DNA from: Ligustrum vulgare
Taxonomy: Eukaryota > Streptophyta > Magnoliopsida > Lamiales > Oleaceae
Assembly: GCA_963555705.1 (NCBI GenBank)
Contig: OY743190.1
Location: 17,677,491-17,741,490, forward strand
Length of the DNA stretch: 64,000 nt
Direction: 5' to 3'
Below the pieces are notes generated by a model, which did no database searches, was not told the origin of the DNA, and was given only the letters and a program-made list of their open reading frames with translations. The number at the start of each line of letters is the position of its first letter. Positions within the stretch are counted from its first letter, which is position 1. Position numbers and translations under genes: made by a program. Below are positions 50,884 to 61,133 of the stretch, piece by piece.

Positions 50884-53389
50884 AATCTTAGTAATTCAAC
50901 TCAAAGTAGCAATTTAAGATCATTCAAATTGAAGACACCAATTTAATTCCAAACAAACTTTGATATAAGTCTTTAAAATACATCTTCTTTATTCATAACT
51001 TCCACATAATGTCCCCAACATTAAAATTTAATATCCCCATTCAAAAATCAGATTTATAGTACCAATACCTCTTATAAAAACATGAGAATACCTTCATTTA
51101 AATTTCAAAATCAGCACTTAACCTTTTTGCAAGTTCAACTTCTATTACTTCCTAACTTTCATCCAAACATTTCTCTACTTTTAATCATATTCAGAATATA
51201 TCTAATGGTTATTATCATCATTAAAACATAATTTTCAACATCTAAAATATAGCACAACATCAACATAATTCAACTAAGTCATTATTTTTTTTTACTCAAA
51301 CATTTCATCAAACACTTAGAAGATAATTGTGTTCTTAACTTTCAATCTTAAGTATAGTTTATTAATTCAATCATAATCAATAAGTAAAATGTTATAATCT
51401 AAAATTTAAAGATAATATTTCAACACAACATGAAAAACTTACCACAATATTACACAAATCAAGTTTCACTCACCTCTTGAAGCTAAGAAGGAAAAACAAC
51501 ACTTTGAGAGCTCAAGTCTCAAGCAAGGCTTCTCCTACTTCTTCCCTTCCTTTCCCTTCTCTTTTCCCCCTCTTTTTCTTCTCCTCTTTCCTTCCATTTT
51601 TCATCCAGTAGTCTGCCCATGGTTCCTCTCTTGTGTCTCCACCAAAAAAATGAAGGGGAATTGGGTTAAAAGTATTCCTAGAATCAATTATTTCAATCAT
51701 CTTCAACTTTACTAACTTTAAACTTGATAAATCAATCCAAAACTCTGATTTAAAACCTTAAACATGAAGGAGATATTACTTCTTACCTTAGAGATTGAAG
51801 AGAGTATTCAAGAACTCAAGCTTAAGACCATCATCTTCACCAAAAATCCATCAATTCCTCTCCTCTTTTCTCTCTTCTTCACGGAACTCTCTCATCTCTT
51901 TTCTCTGGTTATTTACGCACACAAAATGAAGAGAAGAAAGGGCTGGGTCGTTCTATATATGCAGAAATAGGATAGGTTTGCAAAACAGCCCATTTCTTTC
52001 AAGTTTGCACAAGTTGGTCCTTATAGAATTACAAACTAAGTCCTTAAAGCTTTCTTTCTATCATCCAAGCCCTATAACTTATGATAACTAATTATTTATA
52101 ATTAAAATAAGTTGTTTTCCAAACATCCCTTAAGATAAGACGTGACAAGTGTCTTCTCCTTTAATATTTTAATGCTAAAAATTTCAATTTTTCTTTTTTA
52201 AGGTACCACTTTCGGGTCAATATTTGAAGATCAACACGAGCTCCATTTTAGCCAATCTTTATACCGTTGTAAAGTTCATACTTCATGCTTCACAACGGTT
52301 ACACATGCAAAGAAAACGGATCATTATACCGTCCGTAACGTTCATCCAAAAATGGCTGCTCGACTGGATTTCCATAGCCAAATTTCTTGATTTTCTCAGC
52401 ACTTTTATCATTTCAAGTATACAACTTCAACTCTCTATTTGAAGTACTTCCTGACCTCAATTGTACTCAAATTTGATACCATTACGTACATCTCATTGTG
52501 GACTACAAGGTAGTATAACATGCAAAGACATAAAATTACCATGTTGTTCGTATAATCTTTTCAAACATGGCTACTCGATTACCACTTTACACTTAGAATT
52601 ATTTTGAAGATTTTAAGCATTCCAACTATTCTTATAATGCAACTTTAGCTCCATTTTTGAAACACTTCTCGACCTTAATTGTGAAACTTGATACCAATAC
52701 TTAGATCTCATCATGAACTATAAAATGGTATAACTTGAAATGGCTAATGATCACTATATAATCCACTAAATGATCCCAAAGTCGTGTTCATCCCAATAGC
52801 AAAACTGTAATTAATAGGACTTCCCAAAATTTCCAGCTTAGTCCTCAACTGTGAAATTCAATCCAACTGAGTTCAAACATCGTATATAACTTTTTTTTAT
52901 GCCAATTTCTCCTCTTTTCTCATAAATTCTATACTATATCGTCGTACAAAACGTGGAATTGACTATTTTCTTAAGAAAATACTTGCATCCAACTTTCTAA
53001 ATAAATTAACTAAAGTACAAAATTTTCAAGTTGTTACACCTGATTTCTTCCATTTGTGCCGGAGCTGAGAATCACATTTGAGAGAAATGGGTTTGTATCG
53101 TGAACACGATTTTGGGGTGATTGGGTATGGTGGGTGGGTGGGTGGGGTATGTGATTAATGAATTATCAGATTGTTAATTAGTATTTTAAAGATGAATTAA
53201 AACCTGATTGTTGTACTTAAAACTTACAAACTTGCTTTTTGAATTGTTGATTTTAAAAACTTGTTGGGTTGTAATTTTCCATTTTTTTAAATTCGACTGA
53301 TCGCCATATATACGATGCACAAGGGGCATTTTCCACAATTAAACCCACAATCTAAAGCAACACATTGAAGTCATTGACAAGTAGTTACC

Positions 53390-53800
53390 ACAAAATGAAC
53401 AGTTAATAGAGAACGTGGGCATTTAGTGCAATGATGGAAGGTGGTAGGAACGGGAACAGTTGGTGAGATCGTGGAAAGTTACTTCTTACAGTAGACTCCA
53501 AGCCGATTAAAAAGCAATAGAGGAAGCAGTTATTAGTAAGTTGTATATTTTGTAGAAATTTAGACATTTAGAAGGACCAACAAATCAAAACTCTCAAAAC
53601 TAAGATTTGATTTTTTATTTTAAATTTTAGAACTATCCTAATTTTATTTTTGTACTTGCATCCCTTGGAGCCATCTTATAAATCATGTTTTTCTTAGTAC
53701 AAACATCTCTTTCTGGATCTTTCTCCCAAGAGGTTTGTCCCTCACCCTTTCGTTTGATCCCTTTTAATTGTTAGTACGAGATAAAAACACCCATGTGAAA
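53390..53800 (+). repeat. Diverged LTR fragment of the Tat family
   Basis: GACATTTAGAAGGACCAACA, then AGAGGTTTGTCCCTCA, TTTGATCCCTTTTAATTGTTAG and AAACACCC match the 3' half of the LTR at 21902-22519. Its left part is only loosely similar, so its limits are approximate and it may be a related subfamily. Confidence 0.65.
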
Positions 53801-54828
53801 CACAATTAATAGTCCAAGATGGATACCACGCTGTACGAAGAAGGTAATGTGGCCAACAAAAATATGATCATTACAAAAATAATAACAGGCTAAGCTTTGA
53901 AGAGGCCAAGTTATACAATCATTACCTCTACGCTTTGCCCACTTTTGAACCAGGAAGGTCGCCACTCTCAGGATTATCCGTGCGTAAGCTCGGATACTTG
54001 AGTAATTAAAAAAATTACAAAACTTATAGTAAGGGATTGACCTTTATAGGTAACCGATTCACTGAAATTAATTGGACTCCAGCAAGTCATCCTAAAGGAA
54101 ACAAATAAATATCTTATTGCTCATGTGACAACAAATGGGAGTTGCAACATGGAAAGACTTTTAGTGACCATGTAACAGAAATGATCTAAACTATCTTGTG
54201 AAAATAACGATAATAGGTAAATGCCACGTGAAAGAGATTGTAAACCCTAGAATCGTAATCTATTTGGAACCCTTAAATGGGAGGTGACACAAGATTACCG
54301 GTCAGTGGGGGCGATATAAAATTATGTAAAAAAAACTCAGAAAAGGCAACGATAATATTCAAAATGTACTTTTTTACATTTGCCTCTTATGCCTTGCCTA
54401 CCTTACTTTGAAGACGCTATATAGTAGTCTCGTTATCCACTTCATTAAATACACATTTTCAACATACACCACTTAGCTATCATTCATCAATTGATATCCA
54501 ATCGATGACTTGAGATGAAAATCCCCTTCATCTCAATAATGTCTACTGACTAGGAAATTGAAAATAACAATCTTCACAATCACAAATCTTGTATTCACAA
54601 CCATTCCACACATAACCATGGACGAGTTTTATTTTATTGTTCTTCACAGGGCTTTACTAATGAGAACATTTACCTGAAAAATAATCAAATTAGTATATCC
54701 TTACATACTACATTGTTGAAACAACTGAGGAAAAATTTTGGATGCTGTTGATTTCATTTATTAATTCTTTGTGATCAGTAAGATTTCATGGCATAAAATC
54801 CAAGGATGAGCTATGAGCCTTAGAAGTG
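53801..54828. other. No supported gene
   Basis: Mixed AT-rich sequence. The minus ORF at 53771-53965 begins inside the LTR fragment and matches nothing I recognise. Confidence 0.35.
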
Positions 54829-55266
54829 TACAGGTTGGGCCATCTTGACCAATAGACCGGCCCAGGTACCCAATCTCTTCAAAAGGGTTAACCAAATAAC
54901 TAAAGGTCGGGCACGAATGCCCGACCAATCATATGGACCGGGCATGTTTCCCGACCTAACTAAGTTATCTCGTTCATTTGTCCATAGGCCGGCCCACCAG
55001 TCCGGCCATATCCTAACATTATGGTCGGATCATCCCGGCCTTATTACACCAAAAGCCCAATACATACAGGATTCGAAGCATTCTTCGTATATGGACTTCA
55101 CCAATGGGCCACATTCTTAGGCCCTAAGATAAAACGTACTCCATAAGGAAACATCCTAAATAAAAAAGTGGGAGTTCAATCCTTATAAGGATTCTTCTCT
55201 TAAAAGGTAAGTTTACATAAATAGGACTCCTTCTCATAGTAAAAGAAGGTTGCAAGCTTTTGGGTC

Positions 55267-55275
55267 CTATAAATA
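55267..55275 (+). promoter_or_regulatory. TATA box in LTR of second Tat element
   Basis: CTATAAATA lies about 225 bp before the LTR end, a good position for the LTR promoter. The run is clear, function inferred. Confidence 0.65.
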
Positions 55276-55500
55276 CAGCTTCTATGATCGAATATTCACA
55301 ACATAACATATTTTCCAATTATACATTTCTCTCTTTACTTTTCTTTCTCCAGAAAACCAATTCTTACATTAGAAGGGCGATGGGGAGAATCCTCCTCGAC
55401 TTTTTTACAGGTCATCCAAGGCGAATACATTAATCTTTTTCAGTGATCAAGCAACTCCAGATCTTGCCACATCAAGGTTAGGAATTTTTATAGCATCAAT

Positions 55501-55516
55501 TGGCGCCGTCTGTGGG
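55501..55516 (+). promoter_or_regulatory. Primer-binding site of second Tat element
   Basis: TGGCGCCGTCTGTGGG follows the LTR end (CA at 55497-55498) after two bases. It is the common plant Tat-lineage primer-binding site (tRNA-Asp-like). Confidence 0.85.
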
Positions 55517-55537
55517 AAAAGATATGATCAGCCATGG

Positions 55538-56690
55538 TTGATAGACACTAAGTTCATCCCTCCGCATCCACAGAACAACTCCTTCCGTCCAATACCTCGG
55601 CTGAAGGGGATAATCCCCCACATCTTGAAGATGTTGGGGAAGAACAACATCCATAAGTTACACCAGATAATGAACCGGTTAGTCAAGAAGCTTTCAACGA
55701 ACTCCAGTGGTAGCTACCTGAACTCCGTCAAATTCTTCAACAGCAGACTAATCATCAAGCAGTACTGACCTGAACACTCCTGGAACAATTCCCAAGGAAG
55801 AACACAGGGCAATCCATCATGTGGATATCAATTCCCCGGGAATCGGGGGACTGAATTTTCCATCAACCTAACACAACAAGAAATCTCCAGAATTATTCAG
55901 GAGGGAATAGCATATGGGATAAGATAGAACATACAAGGGCAGACTTCTTTAACGAGAAGAACCCCGTTCACCCCTGAAATAACGTCATTCCCCTTGCTAG
56001 AAAGATTCAAGTATCCTTGGATAAAGGAATATAACGGAACTATAGATCCCAACAACCACCTGAATACCTAAACCAATGTCATAGACATCCAGAATGCTCC
56101 CGACCAAATACTATGCAAGGCCTTTCCTTGAACCTTAACCAATGCTGCCCGAGATTGGTTTTCCAAAATACCATCAGGGTCAATCTCTTCCTTCACCAAT
56201 CTTACTGAGAAATTCATGGCCTTCTTTGCAATCAGAAAAATGATTAAGAAGACAGTCGCTTCCTACATGTAGTTAAAACAAGGGCCTAATGAAACACTAC
56301 AGAAGTTCATGACCTAATTCAACACCGAGAGACTTCAAATTCCTGATCTTCACATTGCATCCGCAACTTCAGCCCCAAGCCTAGCAATCCGAGGTCAGGA
56401 ATTCAGAATGTCCTTATCTAAGAATCTGCCTGCAAATGTAACCGAACTCCTTAGAAGGGCAGGAAAATACATAAATATGGAAGAGACTTTGTTTTCTGTA
56501 AGAGCGCAGGATCAGGTTCATGGATCAGTAACAATACAATCTTCAGAACTCGTCAAGCAGGGGAACAAAAGGTCAAGGCAAGAGGATGGACAGAATTCTT
56601 TCCGGTCTAATACAAAGGGGAATAGTTATGGGCACAAGAATTCCACCCCGTTGAATGCCCCTTGATCTCACATTCTCCTGGAAATCAAAG
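55538..56690 (+). pseudogene. gag: Gag of second Tat element
   Basis: Read with frame changes and stops. 55960-56110 reads PFTPEITSFPLLERFKYP and EYNGTIDPNNHLNT, and 56110-56300 reads LTNAARDWFSKIPSGSISSF, the gag core with its conserved DWF/W. 56408-56665 is an open 85-codon piece (LSKNLPANVTELLRRAGKYI) at the end of the gag core, followed by a Lys/Arg/Asn-rich stretch. The zinc knuckle expected near 56760 is not clear. The stops show that it is no longer functional. Confidence 0.7.
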
Positions 56691-56939
56691 GTCGTGAAGA
56701 CTTGCGCTGGCCAAGACCCATCAAAGGAAAGATTGATAATGAAATCACCACAAATACTGCGACTTTCACAAAAGCCCAGGTCATACTAAGAATGAGTGCA
56801 GAATACTCCTACAGGAGATAGAAGCCCTCATCAAAAGAGGCTTCTTGGGGCATTACGTGAAGAAAGAGGGTGAAGATCAGGGGAAAGGAAAGGGGAGGAG
56901 AAGAATAGGCCTGCCGACATTATAAATTTTATCGTCGAA

Positions 56940-58220
56940 GGTATAGCTTCCGTGGGTGATTCAACAAATGCTCGGAAGAACTATGCTCGGGGGTTGGGAA
57001 GTCAAGAAGGAAGGTCGGTCAGTCATGACCATGATATCTCGACCACCATCAGTTTCAATAAATCTGACATGGAAGGAATTTCTTACCCCCACGATGACGC
57101 TGTCATCATCAGAAGGGTGCTTGTTAACAATGGAAGTGCGGCTAATGTTCTTTCCTTGAAAGCTTTCAACAAGATTCAACTTCCGAAGGATTGGTTTCGG
57201 TAGGTCATTACTCCATTAATTGGTTTTGGCGACGGAACAGTAAGACCCGAAGGTTTAATTGACCTTCCTACTTCTCTGGGATCAGGAGAAAAACAAGTGA
57301 CTAGCCCCCGTTTCAGGTCGTGAAGACCCCGATGGCTTACAATGCTATCTTGGGAAGACCTTTTTTGAACATTTTAAAAGCAATAGTATGACATATCACT
57401 TGGCAATCAAGTTCCCAACTCCTGCAGGCATAGCAACAGTGCAAGGTAACTAATCAATGGCCAGAAGCTATTATATCAGCTGCATTAGAAAGGGAAAAGT
57501 AGAACTAATGTCAATTGAACCTCCCACGGAAGAACGTATGTCGCCAGTGCAGAGTTGGAGGAAATTCCGATTTCAGAAGGAAAAAGTTTCACCATCGGGA
57601 AAGAGCCTCCCAAATTTATGAAGGAAGAATTATCACAGTCCTTGAAAAGAAACCTCGACATCTTCGCATGGAGCGCAAAGGATATGCCTTGGATTGACCC
57701 AATGCTTATTGTATATAGGAACGTCCAACCAGAAAAGAAGCCTGGAAAGCAGCTAAGTAGGCAGTTTGCAATCGAAAGAAGGCAAATAATCAAGGAGGAA
57801 GTAGATAAACTCTTAAAAGCAGGGTTCATCAAGGAAGTAAAATATCTAGAATGGCTAGCCAATGTGGTCTAGGTGAAGAAGGCCAATGGAAAAATGGCGA
57901 GTCTGCATAGATTTCACAAATCTGAACAAAGCATGTCCAAAAGACAGTTGTCCTCTTCCCCGAATTGACAGATTGGTGGATTCCACATCGTGTTCTGAGC
58001 TATACAGCTTCCTTGATGCATTCTTGGGGTATCATCAGATCCAAATGGCGTAGGAAGATCAAGAGAAAACTTCTGTCATGGCTGACGAAGGAATATACTG
58101 CTACAAGGTCATGCCATTTAGGTTAAAAATGCTGGGGCTACCTATCAAAGACTTGTGAACATGGTCTTTTCCAAAATATAGGACTGAACATCGAAGTCAA
58201 TGTTGATGATATAGTCATAA
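56940..58220 (+). pseudogene. pol: Protease and start of RT, second Tat element
   Basis: The protease piece at 56952-57203 reads VLVNNGSAANVLSLKAFNK; the catalytic Asp position carries Asn, so it would be inactive. 57555-57872 is an open 105-codon stretch of the linker and RT start (RNLDIFAWSAKDMPWIDP and LLKAGFIKEVKY). RT continues through stops: about 57870-58050 reads KVCIDFTNLNKACPKDS-like text with V-C-I-D-F-T, and about 58130-58150 the A-G-A-T-Y-Q-R-L-V motif. The catalytic N-V-D-D lies at 58199-58210. It is cut at 58220. Confidence 0.75.
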
Positions 58221-58256
58221 CACTAGTACAAAATTATATAAAAAAAATAACTTATT

Positions 58257-58552
58257 AGCGTCGTTTTTTGAGAAAAACGACGCCTGAAAAAAGCGGTGGC
58301 AAAATTGTAAATAAAAATTAATAAAAAGCGTCGGTTCTTCCTAAAGAACTGACGCTGGAATGCCGGCCCATTAAGGGCGTCGGTTCTTATTAATGAACCG
58401 ACGCCTATAATGTTATTAAAGGCGTCGGTTCTTTGTAAAGAACCGACGCCTTTTAGTCGGCAATTAAAGGCGTCGGTTTTTTCTAAAGAACCGACTCCTA
58501 TAATATCATTATAGGCGTCGGTTCTTTACTAAAGACCGACGCCTTTTATTTA
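58257..58552. repeat. Subterminal GCGTCGGTTCTTT inverted repeats of the CACTA element
   Basis: Six hairpin pairs of the type GGCGTCGGTTCTTT and its complement, with loops of 3-8 bp. The clearest are at about 58377-58407, 58421-58452 and 58513-58546. The left-most is more diverged (GCGTCGTTTTTTG). Subterminal repeats of this type bind TNPA-like proteins in characterised CACTA elements. Confidence 0.9.
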
Positions 58553-58900
58553 AACCTTTAATGCCTTTTCCCTCCAACTTAGGTCAATTTTTTCAGCACT
58601 TTGAATATTCCCACAGCACTCCACAGCGCCGCTCACCTCCACAGCCTCAAAGTCTCATTCATCTCCCCCACCGTAGCCAGCGTCACCTCCGACCGGTAGT
58701 GCACCTTCGGCGCCGCCATTCTTTTCTCCACTGCGCACCACCCCCATCCCGCTGCCCTCTCTTTTCCTCCGTGAAAAGCAGTGCTCTCTCTTTGTTTAGA
58801 AACCGACTCATCCTTTTCTCTTCCTCTCTTTGCGTGACTGGAAGTGGGCCTTCTTTGTGACCACCACCGTGAGTCTTTCTAAAATTATAGGTAAGTTTTA
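58553..58900 (+). other. Probable 5' exon/leader of the CACTA transposase gene
   Basis: A C-rich, gene-like stretch; the ORF at 58561-58860 is Ser/Pro/Arg/His-rich without domain signatures. A splice-donor-like AG|GTAAGT-type site lies near 58890 (ATAGGTAAGTTT). I read it as untranslated leader and first intron start. Confidence 0.4.
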
Positions 58901-59093
58901 ATTTTTAGTTTTATGCAGCTTATGATTGTTTGATTTGTTTCTTGAGTTTCATTTCTTGGGCGAAGTGCTCGTGAAGCATGTTTGAGGTAAAATTCTAAAA
59001 TTATGCTCGTGGACCTTAAAAACTAATCACATCCTCTTTGGTTTGTTGAGACATCCCAATACACATGACTCATCCTTGGTTCACAACATCTAT

Positions 59094-59560
59094 CTGTAAG
59101 GACTCATCAAGCTCCTGTTTATCATCGGGTGTAATTTCTTTGGCATACAAATGGGCCAAGCAATCCCGAATCCTGGAAAAATGAGTCAGGGTATGAGAAA
59201 GAAAAGAAGTTAAAAGCGAGCAAATAAAAGCAACTTCATTAACATAAAAAATTTCTTGTGAGGACTTCTTTGGATCAACCACAAGTCCTTGAGAGTTCAA
59301 TATCAGATTCAGTTGTTGCAAAACTCTCATCAGTATAATCCCCTTTTTTCTTTTTATTTCTTCGGCGATGAGAAATTTGAACCTCCTCAGCCAAGTTGGT
59401 CAAGTAAAACACGTGAGAAAAAGCTTTAGCAACCACAATTGAATCCATTGGATCCAAACTTGTCAATACATTTCCAAGCTCTTCCAACTTTTTAGAGTCG
59501 TTCTAGCCTTCATACTCGGCAGAAAGCTAATAACATTCTTGTACATACAATAACGAAGAA
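59094..59560 (-). pseudogene. ppc (fragment): Captured phosphoenolpyruvate carboxylase fragment
   Basis: On the minus strand from about 59555 it reads VQECY, then LSAEYEG, then [40 protein letters not shown] and ATTESDIE (about 59555-59308), the N-terminal region of plant PEPC. A second block, 59172-59094, reads IRDCLAHLYAKEITPDDKQ and ELDESLQ, also PEPC. Between them the PEPC region is replaced by unrelated sequence ending in TTTTCCAG, a splice acceptor directly before G-ATT-CGG, where plant PEPC genes have an intron. Two codons are TAG within the first block (about 59530 and 59509). PEPC itself fixes bicarbonate to phosphoenolpyruvate in the cytosol; this fragment lacks all catalytic regions and cannot act. 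Confidence 0.85.
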
Positions 59561-59703
59561 AATGTCACTTGCTAAGTTGATTGAGGAACTCTTAATATAG
59601 ATAAAAAAATCGCTAGCTAAAATCAAAGAATCATCAATGACACAGACCTTAACTTACCAATGCAAAAGCATAAATATTCCACCCAAAACGATTGAACTTC
59701 ATT

Positions 59704-60120
59704 CTAATATTTTGCTAATGCATCTTTTAATTTCTTCATCTGTATAAAACAACGAAATATTAGAAAATGATTCAAAAAAAAATTAAATAGAATTTGAATA
59801 TAATTACTTATAATTGCATTAGTACAGCTGAAACTACACAATTTGCCCTCACCACCTATATAGAATCTAAAGAAAGGCAGGATATGAATTTGTAGACTAT
59901 GCATATGGTCTTAACTTCTTCATAATTAACTTTAAGAAAAATTGCATCCGGATATTATTCAGCAAGTTGAAAAATCTGTTGAATTTAATTATCAAAATTA
60001 GAATAATCAAAGGTAAATAATAATCAATTATGAGTGTTAAAAAAATGAATGTAAGTACCTTCGAAGCAATGCTTTGCAGCCTCCACTAAAATCAATCCAT
60101 CACCATTAAAAACCTGAAAA
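59704..60120 (-). pseudogene. ACHT (fragment): Captured atypical Cys/His-rich thioredoxin (ACHT-type) fragment
   Basis: On the minus strand, after a TTCAACAG acceptor near 59974, it reads FQLAE, a stop, then YPDAIFLKVNYEEVKT. After a frameshift near 59895 it continues MHSLQIHILPFFRFY, GGEGKLCSFSCTNAI, the signature C-terminal half of ACHT thioredoxins. An intron (about 59805-59741, ending TTATACAG) separates this from MKKLKDALAKY, then a stop. A possible upstream exon at about 60119-60065 (acceptor TTTTCAG) reads NGDGLILVE, similar to the strand before the active site, and ends in a GT donor; the CGGC active-site motif is not present. ACHT proteins are plastid thioredoxins; this is a non-functional fragment. 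Confidence 0.75.
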
Positions 60121-60135
60121 CTTCTGTTCTTTTTT

Positions 60136-60531
60136 CAATGTTTAGAAAATCGGACTAGACCGATCGGTTCTACTGGAAAAACAGGAAATTGATATGAAAC
60201 CAATTCGGTTCGTCTTGAAAACCGATCTGTAAAAAATCAGTCGGTTCAACCGGGAATTGACCAGTTTTTAGAACGGGGTTTTCATATTTATTTATTTTTT
60301 GCTTTTTTTGTTTTTCTCTAGTTGTTTTAATATACTTTTGTTTATAATTTTATTTTCTAAATGAGTAAATATTAGTTTATTTGTAAAATAACTTGTTTTT
60401 TCGAAATTTTTATGATTTTTGGAATAATTTTTTATATTTTAATTGAAACTGGTTCTACCCGATAGAACTTTTTGACCCTTGACCCCGTTACATTTTCCAG
60501 TTCAAACCGATTTTCGATTTTCTAAACACTG
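60136..60531. mobile_element. hAT-type MITE
   Basis: Terminal inverted repeats CA(A/G)TGTTTAGAAAATCG at both ends and no coding capacity. The 8-bp flanks TCTTTTTT (60128-60135) and TCTCTTTT (60532-60539) agree at seven positions, as expected of a hAT target duplication. It inserted inside the CACTA element. Inner sequence is rich in CGGTT/AACCG words. Confidence 0.75.
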
Positions 60532-60849
60532 TCTCTTTTAGATCAAAAGCCCTAATTTAAAGGACCCCGAAACTAAAATTCAAGAAAGATCGATAAAATA
60601 AAATTTTAGAAAATGCAAAACTCAACCTTGATTAATTCTTTAGATTGGGACTTGATTACTCCTCTAAAGATTCCTTCACAACCTATCAACCTTCAAGTTT
60701 TTTGTCAAATACCTTATCTACCACCCTTCTCACAATTTTGCATTAATAACCTTTGCGAAAGCCAAGTTCGTATGATTATGAATATGTTGAGATAATTATG
60801 TTGTGATGATCTGGAGATATGAGCGTATATAGTGAATAATTAAAAGGCT

Positions 60850-61100
60850 AAAAATGTTTGAGTTTTTAACATGCTGAGGTTGAATATTTTAGACTAGATG
60901 AAAATGTTGAAGTTCGAATGGAGTTTTGTTTGAGTTTTGAATATGTTGAAGTTAAATATTTTAGTTTTATTGTGGCATTTTGATTCCCCCTACAGGTTGG
61001 TTAAGTCCAATTTATAGGGGAGATTCTGTCAAAATTTTCGTAAGATTTTATAAATAAAAATGAAAATAATAAATTAAGGTGATTTCATTCGTTTTAACAC
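60850..61100 (+). repeat. Family X LTR fragment inside the CACTA element
   Basis: CTACAGGTTGGTTAAGTCC followed by AATTTATAGGGGAGA and AAAATTTTCGTAAGA matches the end of the family X LTR at 42321-42385. It stops near TTTTAACAC. No internal region or duplication is present. Confidence 0.65.
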
Positions 61101-61133
61101 ATGGTGAATATCTTTATATATGTGTTATTAGAT

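Larger units (their letters stand above)
43720..53038 (-). mobile_element. Large LTR-like unit (solo LTR or LARD), target duplication CCTGA
   Basis: The plus strand runs from TGTCACGACCCC at 43720 to AAGTTGTTACA at 53038, flanked by CCTGA (43715-43719 and 53039-53043). Without the nested Tekay copy, the SINE-like array and the LINE fragment, about 5 kb remains. No internal repeat of either end was found, so it looks like one very long LTR (solo) or a non-coding large retrotransposon derivative. Minus orientation is suggested by a TATA-like box at about 51953 on that strand, near the 53038 end. No gag or pol sequence is recognised inside it. The class is uncertain. Confidence 0.65.
54829..58220 (+). 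mobile_element. Second Tat element, 5' portion, broken by CACTA insertion
   Basis: A TATA-containing LTR (to about 55498) is followed by a primer-binding site, a gag and a protease-RT frame on the plus strand. The reading stops at 58220, inside RT, where a CACTA element begins. The 3' half and the second LTR are beyond the CACTA element, outside this window. The LTR start is uncertain; TGTACAGG near 54829 is a guess from the TG start. Confidence 0.75.

Noticed and set aside
51512..51706. Lys/Glu/Arg-rich minus ORF
   Set aside because: It comes from a pyrimidine-rich stretch in the large LTR-like unit and has no homologous look.
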